A stretch of DNA of 64,000 nt. It comes from an uncultured Eubacteriales bacterium. GTDB taxonomy: Bacteria; Bacillota; Clostridia; Oscillospirales; Butyricicoccaceae. The translations under genes were made by a program, and so were the position numbers. Position 1 is the first letter of the stretch, and every line of letters begins with the position of its first letter. Location of the stretch: the NCBI GenBank assembly GCA_934395135.1, contig CAKRRK010000004.1:1-64000 (forward strand), in the 5' to 3' direction. A model generated the notes under the pieces. That model saw only the letters and a list, made by a program, of their open reading frames with translations. It had not been told where the DNA came from and ran no database searches. Shown here in pieces: positions 53,135 to 61,471 of this stretch.

Positions 53135-54817
53135 ATGAAAAAAAGAATCGGCAGTCTGGCACTGGCGCTTTGCCTTATGCTGACAGCATTTTCCACAGCC
53201 TTTGCCACGCCACGGCAATGGGAGACGCGGGGGAGCTTTTTGGCCCGGCTGGCGCAGAGTTCCGGCGAGGATTTGGCGGGCTATGCCGGTAGCGACTGCC
53301 CTTTCGGCGATGTGGCGAAGAACAGCGGCATCCGCAGCGCCGTGTGCTGGGCCTATGACAAATGGTTGGTAAACGGCGATGAAAACAGCGAATTTCGTCC
53401 GGACGATACCATCACCCGGCAGGAGGCTGCGGCTATATTGGGCCGGTATCTGGATTATCGCTATACCGCCCGACCCGCCGGCTGCGGCACTGGCGCACCA
53501 GATATGCACAATGTAGCACCATGGGCACAAAGCGGCGTTATGGCCTGCTGGATGTACGGCATCATCGACACCGGCGATCAACCGGAATTTCGTCCTTATG
53601 ACGCGGTATCCGGTGTTGAGGCCGGCCGGTGGATCCAAAACGCTGTGGACTGGCAAATGAGTGCAGTGCCGGAACCGGAACAAAAAACCTTTGCGGACAG
53701 TCTGGTTTCTGCGGTAAATCCCGAAGGAAACTGGTCGATTTCACCATACTCGGTGCGTATGTGTCTGGCAATGCAGGCAAACGGCGCCAAGGGCGACACC
53801 CGGGCGGAACTGCTGTCTGCGCTGCAGATTGACGATCTGGATCAATTTAATCAGGCGGTGCGGGAGCGTCTTGCAAGGTATGACGATTACAGCCGCATTA
53901 TGGCGCTGGATACTGCCAACTCCATCTGGATGAACCAGAGCTGGTTTGACGGAAAGGGCACATTTTTAAAAGAATTTTCCGACGCGGTGCAAACATATTA
54001 CCGGGCGGAAACCCGGGATGTAACGTTGGCAGATTCCGTGGAAAAGGTTAATGCCTGGGTCAAGGAAAAAACCCGGGGTAAAATCCCGGTCATTTTAACG
54101 GAAGACAATCGGGATTTTACCACAGCGCTTGTCAATGCGGTATATTTTAAAGCTGCCTGGGAGAAAGAATTTCCGGAAAGCCGGACGGAAAAAGGCGCCT
54201 TTGCCAATCAGGACGGCACCACTGCATGGGTGGATTTTATGCACCAGACCGACGAGTTTGGCTATTTCAGCACGCCGGGGGTGGAAGCTGTTAAATTGGA
54301 TTACCGCAAATACGCGGTGGATAACGAAATGGGAGACAATTGGGAATATTTCCGGGACGCGGACTTCAGCATGTATCTGATTCTTTCTGACCGGGATGAT
54401 CTTGCCGTGGACAATCTGCTCCATACAGCGGAGTTTGAGAAGGCCAAAGTCAAGTTGACGGTGCCGAAGTTCAAGATCGAGTATGGCAAAGCGATGGACG
54501 ATGCGCTGCAAGCCCTTGGCGTACGTACCGCATACAACAGCGACAAGGCCGATCTCAGCGCGATGGTAGACAAACGCGTTCTGCCAGGCGGCAGGCTGTA
54601 CCTTGACACCGTGCTGCACAAAACCTATCTCGCGATCGATGAGAAGGGCACAGAAGCCGCGGCAGTGACCGCAGCGATGGATACCGCCAGCGCAGCGCCG
54701 GTGGATCGTCCACCGCTGGTGCGGGAGTTTACCGCCGACAAACCTTTCTATTTTGCCATCCGGGATAACGCGGACGGGGAACTCCTTTTTGTAGGGCGGT
54801 ATGAAAACGCCGGATAA
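53135..54817 (+). CDS. Secreted serpin with N-terminal SLH domains
   Basis: The 560-residue protein has a signal peptide (cleavage after about residue 25, TAFSTAFA), two SLH-type repeats (about 40-105 and 115-170) and a serpin domain from about 185 to the end. Typical serpin segments include NWSISPYSVRMCLAMQANGAKG and LVNAVYFKAAWEKEF. The reactive-centre hinge is GTEAAAVTAA, the small-residue pattern required for inhibitory serpins. By alignment from the hinge, P1 is a small residue (Ser or Ala), which suggests elastase-like targets. The start at 53135 has AAGGAG 8 nt upstream. An ATG 6 nt earlier is too close to that site. SLH repeats suggest wall attachment. Confidence 0.92.
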   Translation: MKKRIGSLALALCLMLTAFSTAFATPRQWETRGSFLARLAQSSGEDLAGYAGSDCPFGDVAKNSGIRSAVCWAYDKWLVNGDENSEFRPDDTITRQEAAAILGRYLDYRYTARPAGCGTGAPDMHNVAPWAQSGVMACWMYGIIDTGDQPEFRPYDAVSGVEAGRWIQNAVDWQMSAVPEPEQKTFADSLVSAVNPEGNWSISPYSVRMCLAMQANGAKGDTRAELLSALQIDDLDQFNQAVRERLARYDDYSRIMALDTANSIWMNQSWFDGKGTFLKEFSDAVQTYYRAETRDVTLADSVEKVNAWVKEKTRGKIPVILTEDNRDFTTALVNAVYFKAAWEKEFPESRTEKGAFANQDGTTAWVDFMHQTDEFGYFSTPGVEAVKLDYRKYAVDNEMGDNWEYFRDADFSMYLILSDRDDLAVDNLLHTAEFEKAKVKLTVPKFKIEYGKAMDDALQALGVRTAYNSDKADLSAMVDKRVLPGGRLYLDTVLHKTYLAIDEKGTEAAAVTAAMDTASAAPVDRPPLVREFTADKPFYFAIRDNADGELLFVGRYENAG

Positions 54818-54837
54818 AGAAGATCGTTGCAGACAAA

Positions 54838-54887
54838 ACAAACCGTAACAGCGGCAGGGATATATCCCTGCCGCTGTTACGGTTTGT
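54838..54887. terminator. 50-bp perfect palindrome after the serpin gene
   Basis: Two 25-bp arms (start ACAAACCGTAACAGCGGCAG, centre GGGATATATCCC) match without a mismatch or spacer. A terminator or processing hairpin is likely, although the T-run is short. Confidence 0.75.
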
Positions 54888-55063
54888 GATATCAATACAA
54901 TAATAAATGCTGCCGCCGGAACGCACAATGGGGATGGTTTATCAACCGCGTCCGGGGCGGCGGTACAAAAAGCACCGGCCGAAACCATTGTCTGGTTCGG
55001 AAACAGATTTTCGGCGGGCTCAAACTGCGGCAAACAGCACAGCTGGGGAAGAAACCGGCAAGC

Positions 55064-55690
55064 CTACCGTTCATACAGCAACGCCAGAGTCTCTTTGGCC
55101 CAATCCATATCCACGACGGAAAACTGATTGCCGGGCGTATACAGCAGTTCCCGCACATCCGCGGCAAATTTCCCATAGGAAGATGGAGGCAGAGTAATGT
55201 GCTGCTCCTCACCGTTGGGCAGAACGGCGACAAAACGGAAATTTCCCTGCTCCAGGCTGTGAAATACCAAATCCACAACGTCCAGTCCATCCCGTTCCAG
55301 CTGCAAATACAACACCAGTTTGGTAAGTTCCATCGCCCGGTCGTCCAAACCGCGTTCCAGGATATTCACCTTTTCCAGGAAGGCATTGGGGGTTTTTACA
55401 CAGCGCAGGGTATAGCCGGAAAGCGAACGGACATTGCTGACGTCGGCGGGAATGCTGCCGTCCGGAGAAAAGCACAGGAGAAACGCATTGGCGCTGTCTA
55501 AGTAGAGGCAGGGACGAAGGACAAAACTGACTTTTCCGCAATTGGGACATTCAAACTGGAAATAAGACAGCGTTTCTATCGATTTTCGCAGTTCCGGATG
55601 AACGGCGATGTTGATGCTGGTCCAAAGCTTGATTTGGTGTTCCGTCATGCATTGGGGACAGGTAAACGTACCGTAAGCTGCATCAGACAT
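55064..55690 (-). CDS. CpXC domain-containing protein
   Basis: The 208-residue protein has an N-terminal zinc-ribbon-like CpXC domain with knuckles CPQC (near residue 11) and CPNC (near residue 47). An alpha/beta region of unknown function follows. The family is widespread in Bacillota and unassigned. Its start at 55690 is preceded by TTTGGAGG. It diverges from the cotJ region. The gap of about 180 bp after its stop holds no gene. Confidence 0.88.
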   Translation of the reverse strand: MSDAAYGTFTCPQCMTEHQIKLWTSINIAVHPELRKSIETLSYFQFECPNCGKVSFVLRPCLYLDSANAFLLCFSPDGSIPADVSNVRSLSGYTLRCVKTPNAFLEKVNILERGLDDRAMELTKLVLYLQLERDGLDVVDLVFHSLEQGNFRFVAVLPNGEEQHITLPPSSYGKFAADVRELLYTPGNQFSVVDMDWAKETLALLYER

Positions 55691-55772
55691 AAAACGATTC
55701 CTCCAAAGGATAAAATTCCGGCCGGTAAAACCGACGGCAACTTTATCATACCACAAAAAGCAGAAGGTTGAA

Positions 55773-55910
55773 ATGGTAAAAAATCAAAATCGCCAGAATA
55801 CAAAAGGTGCGGCGTTGCAGCAGCCTGCAGCGCTGCACACAGCCAAACCGGCGAAGAAGGAAGAACATAGCCAAATTTGCGGCAGCACAAAACAAGAAAT
55901 TGAAACATAG
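55773..55910 (+). CDS. Possible 45-residue basic small protein upstream of cotJA
   Basis: An ATG preceded by AGAAGG opens a 45-codon frame ending at TAG 55 bp before cotJA. The product begins MVKNQNRQNTKGAALQQPAA and is rich in Lys, Gln, Asn and Ala with one Cys. That composition and the Lys-Asn-Gln-Asn-Arg-Gln start are reminiscent of small acid-soluble or other minor spore proteins, but I cannot assign a family. It could also be chance. Its position in front of spore-coat genes is the main support. Confidence 0.4.
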   Translation: MVKNQNRQNTKGAALQQPAALHTAKPAKKEEHSQICGSTKQEIET

Positions 55911-55964
55911 GATAGAATACGGCAAAATATTGCCAAATTATTCAAGAAAATGGGAGATTGACTT

Positions 55965-56267
55965 ATGGATAAGAAAAAATCTATGGTCGATATGACCGGC
56001 GCTCTGTATTTTGAAAGCGCCGGCGAGGGGGATATCAACCAGATGGAATACGACCTGGACGCAAACAACTGGAAAAACCAGACAAATGCGGCGTCACAGG
56101 AACCGTTTGAACCCATCCCGGAGAAAAATCTTGCCCTCGCTATGGGCTTTGTGCCGAAACAGAGATGGCAGGATGTATATGAGACCGACGTTGCCCTGAG
56201 CCGGGGGACGATTTTCCCGGCGCTGGATAAAATGTTTATCGGAGAGGGGGGTTCCAACTGTGACTGA
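55965..56267 (+). CDS. cotJA: Spore coat-associated protein CotJA
   Basis: The 100-residue protein has the short CotJA pattern near its end: LALAMGFVPKQRWQDVYETDVALSRGTIFPALDKMF. The N-terminal half is acidic and variable. In Bacillus, CotJA and CotJC interact and are assembled into the coat under sigma-E control. It overlaps cotJB by 8 bp. This and the next two genes form a compact operon. Confidence 0.93.
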   Translation: MDKKKSMVDMTGALYFESAGEGDINQMEYDLDANNWKNQTNAASQEPFEPIPEKNLALAMGFVPKQRWQDVYETDVALSRGTIFPALDKMFIGEGGSNCD

Positions 56268-56511
56268 CCGGCAAAAGGCATTGCGCCGTCTTCAAATGGA
56301 AGATTTTGCGATGAGGGACGCCCAGTTGTTTTTGGATTCCAATCCCAACGACGCACAGGCGCTTTCCTATTTCGCAACGCACAAGGCGGAAAAAGAGGAA
56401 GCCCTCCGGGCGTATGAGGCGCAGTACGGTCCAATCCGCTATGAAAACAACACCGGCGATTACTGGCAATGGACAGAAGGGCCATGGCCTTGGGAAAGTG
56501 AGGCAAACTAA
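56260..56511 (+). CDS. cotJB: Spore coat protein CotJB
   Basis: The 83-residue protein begins with GTG inside the end of cotJA. It carries the CotJB pattern RQKALRRLQMEDFAMRDAQLFLDSNPNDAQALSYF and ends in a Trp-rich segment (DYWQWTEGPWPWESE). It lies between cotJA and cotJC with an overlap and zero spacing, indicating translational coupling. Confidence 0.93.
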   Translation: MTDRQKALRRLQMEDFAMRDAQLFLDSNPNDAQALSYFATHKAEKEEALRAYEAQYGPIRYENNTGDYWQWTEGPWPWESEAN

Positions 56512-57141
56512 ATGTGGGATTATGAGAAAAAATTACAGTATCCAATCAAGATCACGAATCCGGATCCGGCTGCTGCCAAACTGGTGATGAGCCAGTTGGG
56601 CGGACCGGACGGAGAGCTGGGAGCAGGCACCAGATATTTAAACCAGCGGTATTCTATGCCCTATGACGTGGGCAAGGCAATCCTGACCGATGTGGGTACG
56701 GAGGAACTGGCGCATGCGGAAATGATCGCGGCGATTATTTATCAGCTGACGAGAAATCTGACGCCGGAGCAAATTAAAAAAAGTGGGTTTGATGCCTATT
56801 TTGTAGATCATACCACAGGGGTTTATCCACAATCTGCCGGCGGCGTACCCTTCAGCGTGCTGCCGCTGCAGTCCAAAGGGGATGCGATCACCGACCTGTT
56901 TGAAAACCTTGCGGCAGAACAGAAGGCAAGAACCACATATGACAATCTGCTTCGTCTCATTGACGATCCCGACGTGCGGGATCCGCTGAAGTTTCTGCGG
57001 GAGCGGGAAGTGGTGCATTTCCAGCGGTTCGGCGAAGCGCTGGAAAATTTGCAGGATAATCTGGATTCCAGAAATTACTATGCCTACAACCCGTCGTTTG
57101 ACACCGGGACTTACAGGCGGCCGCGGTATCAGAATTATTGA
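56512..57141 (+). CDS. cotJC: Spore coat manganese catalase-like protein CotJC
   Basis: The 209-residue protein belongs to the manganese-catalase family. Its first Glu/His metal-site helix is TDVGTEELAHAEMIAAII (about 65-80). The second metal-site region follows in LAAEQKARTTYDNLL and FLREREVVHFQRFGEAL. The fold is a four-helix bundle. As part of the spore coat it may protect against peroxide. Its ATG follows the cotJB stop codon directly, and it ends at a strong bidirectional terminator. Confidence 0.94.
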   Translation: MWDYEKKLQYPIKITNPDPAAAKLVMSQLGGPDGELGAGTRYLNQRYSMPYDVGKAILTDVGTEELAHAEMIAAIIYQLTRNLTPEQIKKSGFDAYFVDHTTGVYPQSAGGVPFSVLPLQSKGDAITDLFENLAAEQKARTTYDNLLRLIDDPDVRDPLKFLREREVVHFQRFGEALENLQDNLDSRNYYAYNPSFDTGTYRRPRYQNY

Positions 57142-57164
57142 TATCGCAGACAGGATATTTGCAG

Positions 57165-57210
57165 AAAACAGGCAGGGCGCCGGCCAGACGGCCGGCGCCC
57201 TGCCTGTTTT
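57165..57210. terminator. Bidirectional terminator between cotJC and the dead-ATPase gene
   Basis: A 21-bp perfect stem, arms starting AAAACAGGCAGGGCGCCGGCC, closes on AGAC and is flanked by A-run and T-run. Confidence 0.93.
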
Positions 57211-57224
57211 GGCGTCGAAAGGGA

Positions 57225-58673
57225 TCACCGCGGCAACCCAAGACGTTCCGCGCCTTGGGTTGGTTTGGATAAGACGCCGCGGTACAGCATATATTCCGTG
57301 GCGTTCAGTCCGGCAAGGTTGGGGGGTTGCAGGGACAAAATGAGCACGGCAATATTGTTCCGGGCGCAGTCGGCGATCATGTTGCGTACAACACCGAACA
57401 TTTTTACGTCCGGGAATGCAAATGGGCGCATGCATACCAGCACGCTGGGCGCATAGAGCAGCATTTTGCAGAACACCAGGGTTTGCTTTTCGAAAGGGGA
57501 CAGGGTATGCACCGGCCGGCTGAAGTCTGCCGGTGTAAAATACTCTGAAAGACGGGAACGGATACTGTTGAGATATTTGTTTTGCAGTATGGGACCGCTG
57601 ATTTTGTGCAGCACGTCCATACAGCAGTTGGAAAGCACGTCGGTATTTTCATTGAGCATCGTGTGAATGGAGTTTTCCTCCACAATGCACAGGCCTTGGC
57701 GTATGGAATGCTGCAGGCCCTGCGCCGTATAATACTGGTTCCGGTAGAAGATGGTACCAGAATCCGAAGATTCCCGCCCGAACAGCAGCGCCCGCAGACT
57801 TTGGTATTCCCGGTCCTGGGAACAGGTGATAGAGAGAATTTCGCCTTGCCGCAAACGGAACGAAACGTCCTGGAAAGCGGGGGAAGATACGTTTTGAAAC
57901 CGCAGCATTTCCCTGGAAGGCGGGGAAAACCCACGCGGCGGCGCCGGCTTTGTCGGATCACCGCTGTAAACAAGCCGGGAAACATCTTCTTTCCGGCGGC
58001 TGTCAAAAATTCCGGCAGTTTGACCATGCTGCACCAGGAAGATCCGGTTGGTATAATCTCTTAAAAAGTCCAGATCGTAATCAAAAATAAAAAATGTCAT
58101 ACCCAGAGCGGTTAGCCGGTTGACATAGCGCATAAATTCGCGGCACTCGCTGGCGGAAAAATAATTGTTGGGATTGAGCAAAATGACATATTGTTTTTTG
58201 GAAAGATAGGCGAGAAGCAGCTCTGCAATGCTGCACAGCAGAGGGGAAAGGGAATGAACATAGTCAAACAGATCAAACGGGACCGAAAACGCCTGGAGCA
58301 AAAAGGAAACCTGCCTGGCATAGCGGTAGGGATTGTGCAGAAACGGCGAGGCTGGCCGCATTTGAAGATGATAATTTTCCAGAACCGTCAGGTTGGGGCT
58401 GAGCTTTGTTTTTTCGGAAATCATGGTGGCGTTTCGTTTAAAAACCCCCAGCGCGGCAGCGTGGGGGATGCGTTTTTCATAATAAAACAGCGTACCGCTG
58501 TCCAGCGTAGCGTTTCCGGACAATACGCGGATAATGGAATCCGCACTGATAAAGTTATCATAAACCATCCCGATGGTTTCGCCGCAGAACGCATACAAAT
58601 ACAGATCCCGCAGAAAAACGCCGTCGCTGCTTTCCAGCATGCCGTTTTCGATGCGCAGAAGCTCGGTTTTCAT
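57225..58673 (-). CDS. Catalytically dead tandem CUT2-type ABC ATPase homologue (pseudo-ATPase)
   Basis: The 482-residue protein aligns end to end with RbsA/MglA-type tandem ATPases, but every nucleotide motif is altered. Walker A 1 is VYDNFISADS (about 37-46). Walker B 1 is VILLNPNNYF (163-172), and its H-loop is FIFDYD. Walker A 2 is replaced by ITCSQDREYQ (282-291). Signature 2 is LSPFEKQ (391-397) and Walker B 2 is VLVCMRPFAF (411-420). The frame is intact over 1.45 kb, so it is maintained rather than decaying. The ATG overlaps the kinase stop by ATGA. An adaptor or regulatory role next to the sensor kinase is inferred. Confidence 0.85.
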   Translation of the reverse strand: MKTELLRIENGMLESSDGVFLRDLYLYAFCGETIGMVYDNFISADSIIRVLSGNATLDSGTLFYYEKRIPHAAALGVFKRNATMISEKTKLSPNLTVLENYHLQMRPASPFLHNPYRYARQVSFLLQAFSVPFDLFDYVHSLSPLLCSIAELLLAYLSKKQYVILLNPNNYFSASECREFMRYVNRLTALGMTFFIFDYDLDFLRDYTNRIFLVQHGQTAGIFDSRRKEDVSRLVYSGDPTKPAPPRGFSPPSREMLRFQNVSSPAFQDVSFRLRQGEILSITCSQDREYQSLRALLFGRESSDSGTIFYRNQYYTAQGLQHSIRQGLCIVEENSIHTMLNENTDVLSNCCMDVLHKISGPILQNKYLNSIRSRLSEYFTPADFSRPVHTLSPFEKQTLVFCKMLLYAPSVLVCMRPFAFPDVKMFGVVRNMIADCARNNIAVLILSLQPPNLAGLNATEYMLYRGVLSKPTQGAERLGLPR

Positions 58674-59707
58674 GACAGCACCTCCCCGGGGCGGGGGACC
58701 GTGGAAGCCGTCAGCGGCAGGGTAATGCGGACGTCTGTCCCCACGTCTTTGTGGCTGAAGATGTGCAGGCCGTATTCCGATCCGAACAACAGCTTGATGC
58801 GGCTGTTAACATTGCGCAGGGCAATGCTCTGCCGGGCGGCGGACGGCTGGCCCTGGCCGCCGCTGTGGATTTCAAAGGCGGTAAGAGAACGGTTGAGCTG
58901 CCGGATGAAATCGCCGTCCATCCCAACGCCGTCATCTGCAATGCTGATAATCAGCTTTGTCTGAGTCATTTCAAACGAGATGGTCACAATGCCGCCATGT
59001 TTTTTTGGCTCCAGTCCATGGCGGATGGCGTTTTCCACAATAGGCTGAAGCGTAAGCTTGGGAAGACGGCAGGCAAGGATCTGTTTCCGGTCCGTGTCGG
59101 TGTCGAAATGCACCTGAAACCGCAGTTTGTCCCCAAATCGGTAGTTTTGAATGGTAAAGTAATTTCGCACGTTGTCCAGTTCATCCTGCACGGAAAACGC
59201 ATCGCCGTTTTCCGAAATGGTATACCGGAAAAAGGTCGCCAGCGCCTTTACGGTTTCTGCCAGACTGTCAAGCCCTGCGTAAAGGGCGTCGCTGCGGATG
59301 GCTTCCAGGGTGTTGTACAAAAAGTGGGGATTGATCTGGTTTTGCAGGGCGAGAAATTCTGCATGCTTGCTGAACGAAGCGACTTCCGCCCGCCGATCCA
59401 GAATGTCTTTGATTTCGTTTAAAAACATATAAGATTCTGCATAAATCAGGTCGCATTCCAACAGCGGTTCCAGATTCTTGGTATCGCAGAACACAGTATA
59501 GGCTTCCTTGATGTTCCTTGCGGGGCGAAGAACCAAAAAATACATAAGAAGAGCGGAACAGACCGTTGTCACAAACAAGGCGAAAAACAGGATTCGATGC
59601 GACAGTGCAGAAGCAGCGGCGGCGCCGAACAACGAGGCGGCCGCGGCACAAATGGCCGCCGCCGAATAAAAACAGGCGGTTCGCTGCCCAAGGGTGAAGT
59701 GTTTCAT
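58670..59707 (-). CDS. YesM/LytS-type sensor histidine kinase without extracellular sensor
   Basis: The 345-residue kinase has two adjacent membrane helices (about 12-36 and 38-60) joined by only a few residues, then a linker and a His_kinase domain. The phospho-acceptor His128 lies in NQINPHFLYNTLEAIRS. The HATPase domain shows LQPIVENAIRHG (N-box), ADDGVGM (G1) and a C-terminal GTDVRITLPL. The short external loop is like intramembrane-sensing kinases of the BceS type, so a partner protein is expected to sense the signal. The start at 59707 follows GGAGAAAGGAAAA. It is the middle gene of a regulator-kinase-pseudo-ATPase operon. Confidence 0.92.
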   Translation of the reverse strand: MKHFTLGQRTACFYSAAAICAAAASLFGAAAASALSHRILFFALFVTTVCSALLMYFLVLRPARNIKEAYTVFCDTKNLEPLLECDLIYAESYMFLNEIKDILDRRAEVASFSKHAEFLALQNQINPHFLYNTLEAIRSDALYAGLDSLAETVKALATFFRYTISENGDAFSVQDELDNVRNYFTIQNYRFGDKLRFQVHFDTDTDRKQILACRLPKLTLQPIVENAIRHGLEPKKHGGIVTISFEMTQTKLIISIADDGVGMDGDFIRQLNRSLTAFEIHSGGQGQPSAARQSIALRNVNSRIKLLFGSEYGLHIFSHKDVGTDVRITLPLTASTVPRPGEVLS

Positions 59708-59732
59708 AGGCCGTTTTCCTTTCTCCGCCGGG

Positions 59733-61334
59733 CTAAATGTGGTAAAGCTTCCGGTATTCTTTGGGCGACAAGCCGGTAAATTTTTTGAAAAGCTTGGAAA
59801 AATGTTTGGGATCATTATAACTGACTGCCAGCGCCACGTCCGGCAGCACCATATCCGTATGCTGCAGCAGGTTCTTGGCCTCTGTCATCCGCACCTCCAG
59901 AAGATAATCCTTCAAATTGACGCCGGTTTCCTGCTTAAACAACTGGGATAAATAGTTGGGATTAAAGTTTAATGCTGTTCCCAAATCTTCCAGGGTAATG
60001 GGAGCGGCAAAATGTTTCTGGATATACTGCTTTACAATGCGGATGGGTCTGGAGTTTTCTGATTTTTTTTCCAGGCGCCACACGGCGATGCAGTCGGAAA
60101 TGAGATCAAGCAGCAGCTGAAACACCTCATGAAAGCTGCGGTAGCGCAGGGAAACGGTCAAAAAGTCAATGGGCAGAACATGCTGGGTATTCAGAGAGAA
60201 GCTGTCCGCCGCGGCAAGAAACTGTTCGTACACCTGCAAACAGAACGCATAGGCCGCCTGCCCGGTATACGGCGTTCCGGAAAATGCGCGCCGATAAGAT
60301 TGCAGAATGTCCAGCACGCCGTCAGTATCCAGAATTTCCATTGCATGAAAGAAGGAAAACCGCACATTCTGCGGCATAGGTTCCGGCGTGGTGCGCTTTT
60401 GGGGAGAAATATCCCGATAATAACACAGTTGGGGGCGGTACCCGGTCAACTGCTCCAGGGCGGCGGCTGTGGCTTCCTCTATCTGCCGCGGCACCGAGGA
60501 AAATTCCGCGGAAATGGAGCTGATGCCGATGGTGACCGCAATATCCGGGAAAATATCGTTTAGCATCAGGATGTTTTTGGCAATTTGACGGAGATACAAG
60601 GAGATATCCGACAGAAGTTCCGGACTGCCGTTGAGCAGCAGATAGACTCCTTTTGGGTGGACCGCCGAAAGCAGCTCCTCCATCCGGCCGCCCAGGATTT
60701 GTTCCGCAATTTGCCGGCATTTTTGCAGCATCATCGTATGGGCGGCGTCCGTTATGTGATCTGGCGCCATAGCGGGCTTGATCAGCAGCGAAAGAAATCC
60801 TGTGGGAGACAGCCGCGTGCCGTACTGGGCGTTGAAAGCGGAACGGCTGGGCGCCGTGCCGCCCTCCAACAGCGCGGGAAGCGCCTGGCTTTTCAGCCGG
60901 AGCATGCTGGATTCCAGCTTTCGGTGCAGCCGGTCGATTTCCGCGCTCTGCTGCCGGGTGGCCGCAAAGCGGGAAGTGATTTTTTGGAGGACATGGAGCA
61001 GCTCCTCTTTTTCAATGGGCTTGAGCAGATAATCCTCCACCCCAAATTTGATGGCATTGTGGGCATAATCAAATTGCTTGTAGCCGCTGATGATGACAAA
61101 ATGGATGTCCGGATACAGTTCCTTGGATTTGCGGATCAGTTCGATGCCGTCCAGTCCCGGCATGCTGATGTCAGTGATGACAATGTCCGGCTGCAGCTCC
61201 CGGATCAGCGCAAAAGCATCGGTACCGTCCTGGGCAGTGGCGGCAATCTCCAGCCCCAGGGCGCCCCAATCCACCAGTTTGATCAGCAGACGGCATATTT
61301 TAATTTCGTCGTCACAGATTAAAACCCGTTTCAT
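59733..61334 (-). CDS. YesN-type AraC-family response regulator
   Basis: The 533-residue protein has a receiver domain (1-120) with acidic CDDE near the start, the phospho-acceptor Asp in DIVITDISMPGLDG (about residue 55) and LLKP near 105. The long middle region (about 125-420) is helical and of unknown function. Two AraC helix-turn-helix motifs lie at the end (LEDLGTALNFNPNYLSQLFKQETG and DVALAVSYNDPKHFSKLFKKFTG). YesN-type regulators usually activate adjacent sugar ABC operons. The target here is likely the divergent CUT2 operon. It starts the three-gene operon. Confidence 0.94.
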   Translation of the reverse strand: MKRVLICDDEIKICRLLIKLVDWGALGLEIAATAQDGTDAFALIRELQPDIVITDISMPGLDGIELIRKSKELYPDIHFVIISGYKQFDYAHNAIKFGVEDYLLKPIEKEELLHVLQKITSRFAATRQQSAEIDRLHRKLESSMLRLKSQALPALLEGGTAPSRSAFNAQYGTRLSPTGFLSLLIKPAMAPDHITDAAHTMMLQKCRQIAEQILGGRMEELLSAVHPKGVYLLLNGSPELLSDISLYLRQIAKNILMLNDIFPDIAVTIGISSISAEFSSVPRQIEEATAAALEQLTGYRPQLCYYRDISPQKRTTPEPMPQNVRFSFFHAMEILDTDGVLDILQSYRRAFSGTPYTGQAAYAFCLQVYEQFLAAADSFSLNTQHVLPIDFLTVSLRYRSFHEVFQLLLDLISDCIAVWRLEKKSENSRPIRIVKQYIQKHFAAPITLEDLGTALNFNPNYLSQLFKQETGVNLKDYLLEVRMTEAKNLLQHTDMVLPDVALAVSYNDPKHFSKLFKKFTGLSPKEYRKLYHI

Positions 61335-61396
61335 ATTCCTCTCCTTTTGCCGCGCCGAATCGGCGTCGATACAGCGCGAACGATAAGACTGGTTTC

Positions 61397-61425
61397 ATTT
61401 TAGCACAAAAAACATGGGGAAACAA
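61397..61425 (-). promoter_or_regulatory. Promoter of the regulator-kinase-pseudo-ATPase operon
   Basis: On the minus strand TTGTTT (61425-61420) is separated by 17 bp from TAAAAT (61402-61397). Confidence 0.55.
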
Positions 61426-61455
61426 CAGAGAGGAAATGTACACCTTGCACAAATC

Positions 61456-61468
61456 GGGGGGGGGGGGG
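61456..61468 (+). repeat. Homopolymeric G13 tract
   Basis: Thirteen consecutive G residues lie between two divergent promoters, about 30 bp from one -35 and 70 bp from the other. Confidence 0.9.
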
Positions 61469-61471
61469 TAA

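Noticed and set aside
57225..58673. Functional third-operon ATPase or simple pseudogene
   Set aside because: All nucleotide-binding motifs are lost, which excludes a normal ATPase. The intact 482-codon frame with a coupled start argues against a decaying pseudogene.
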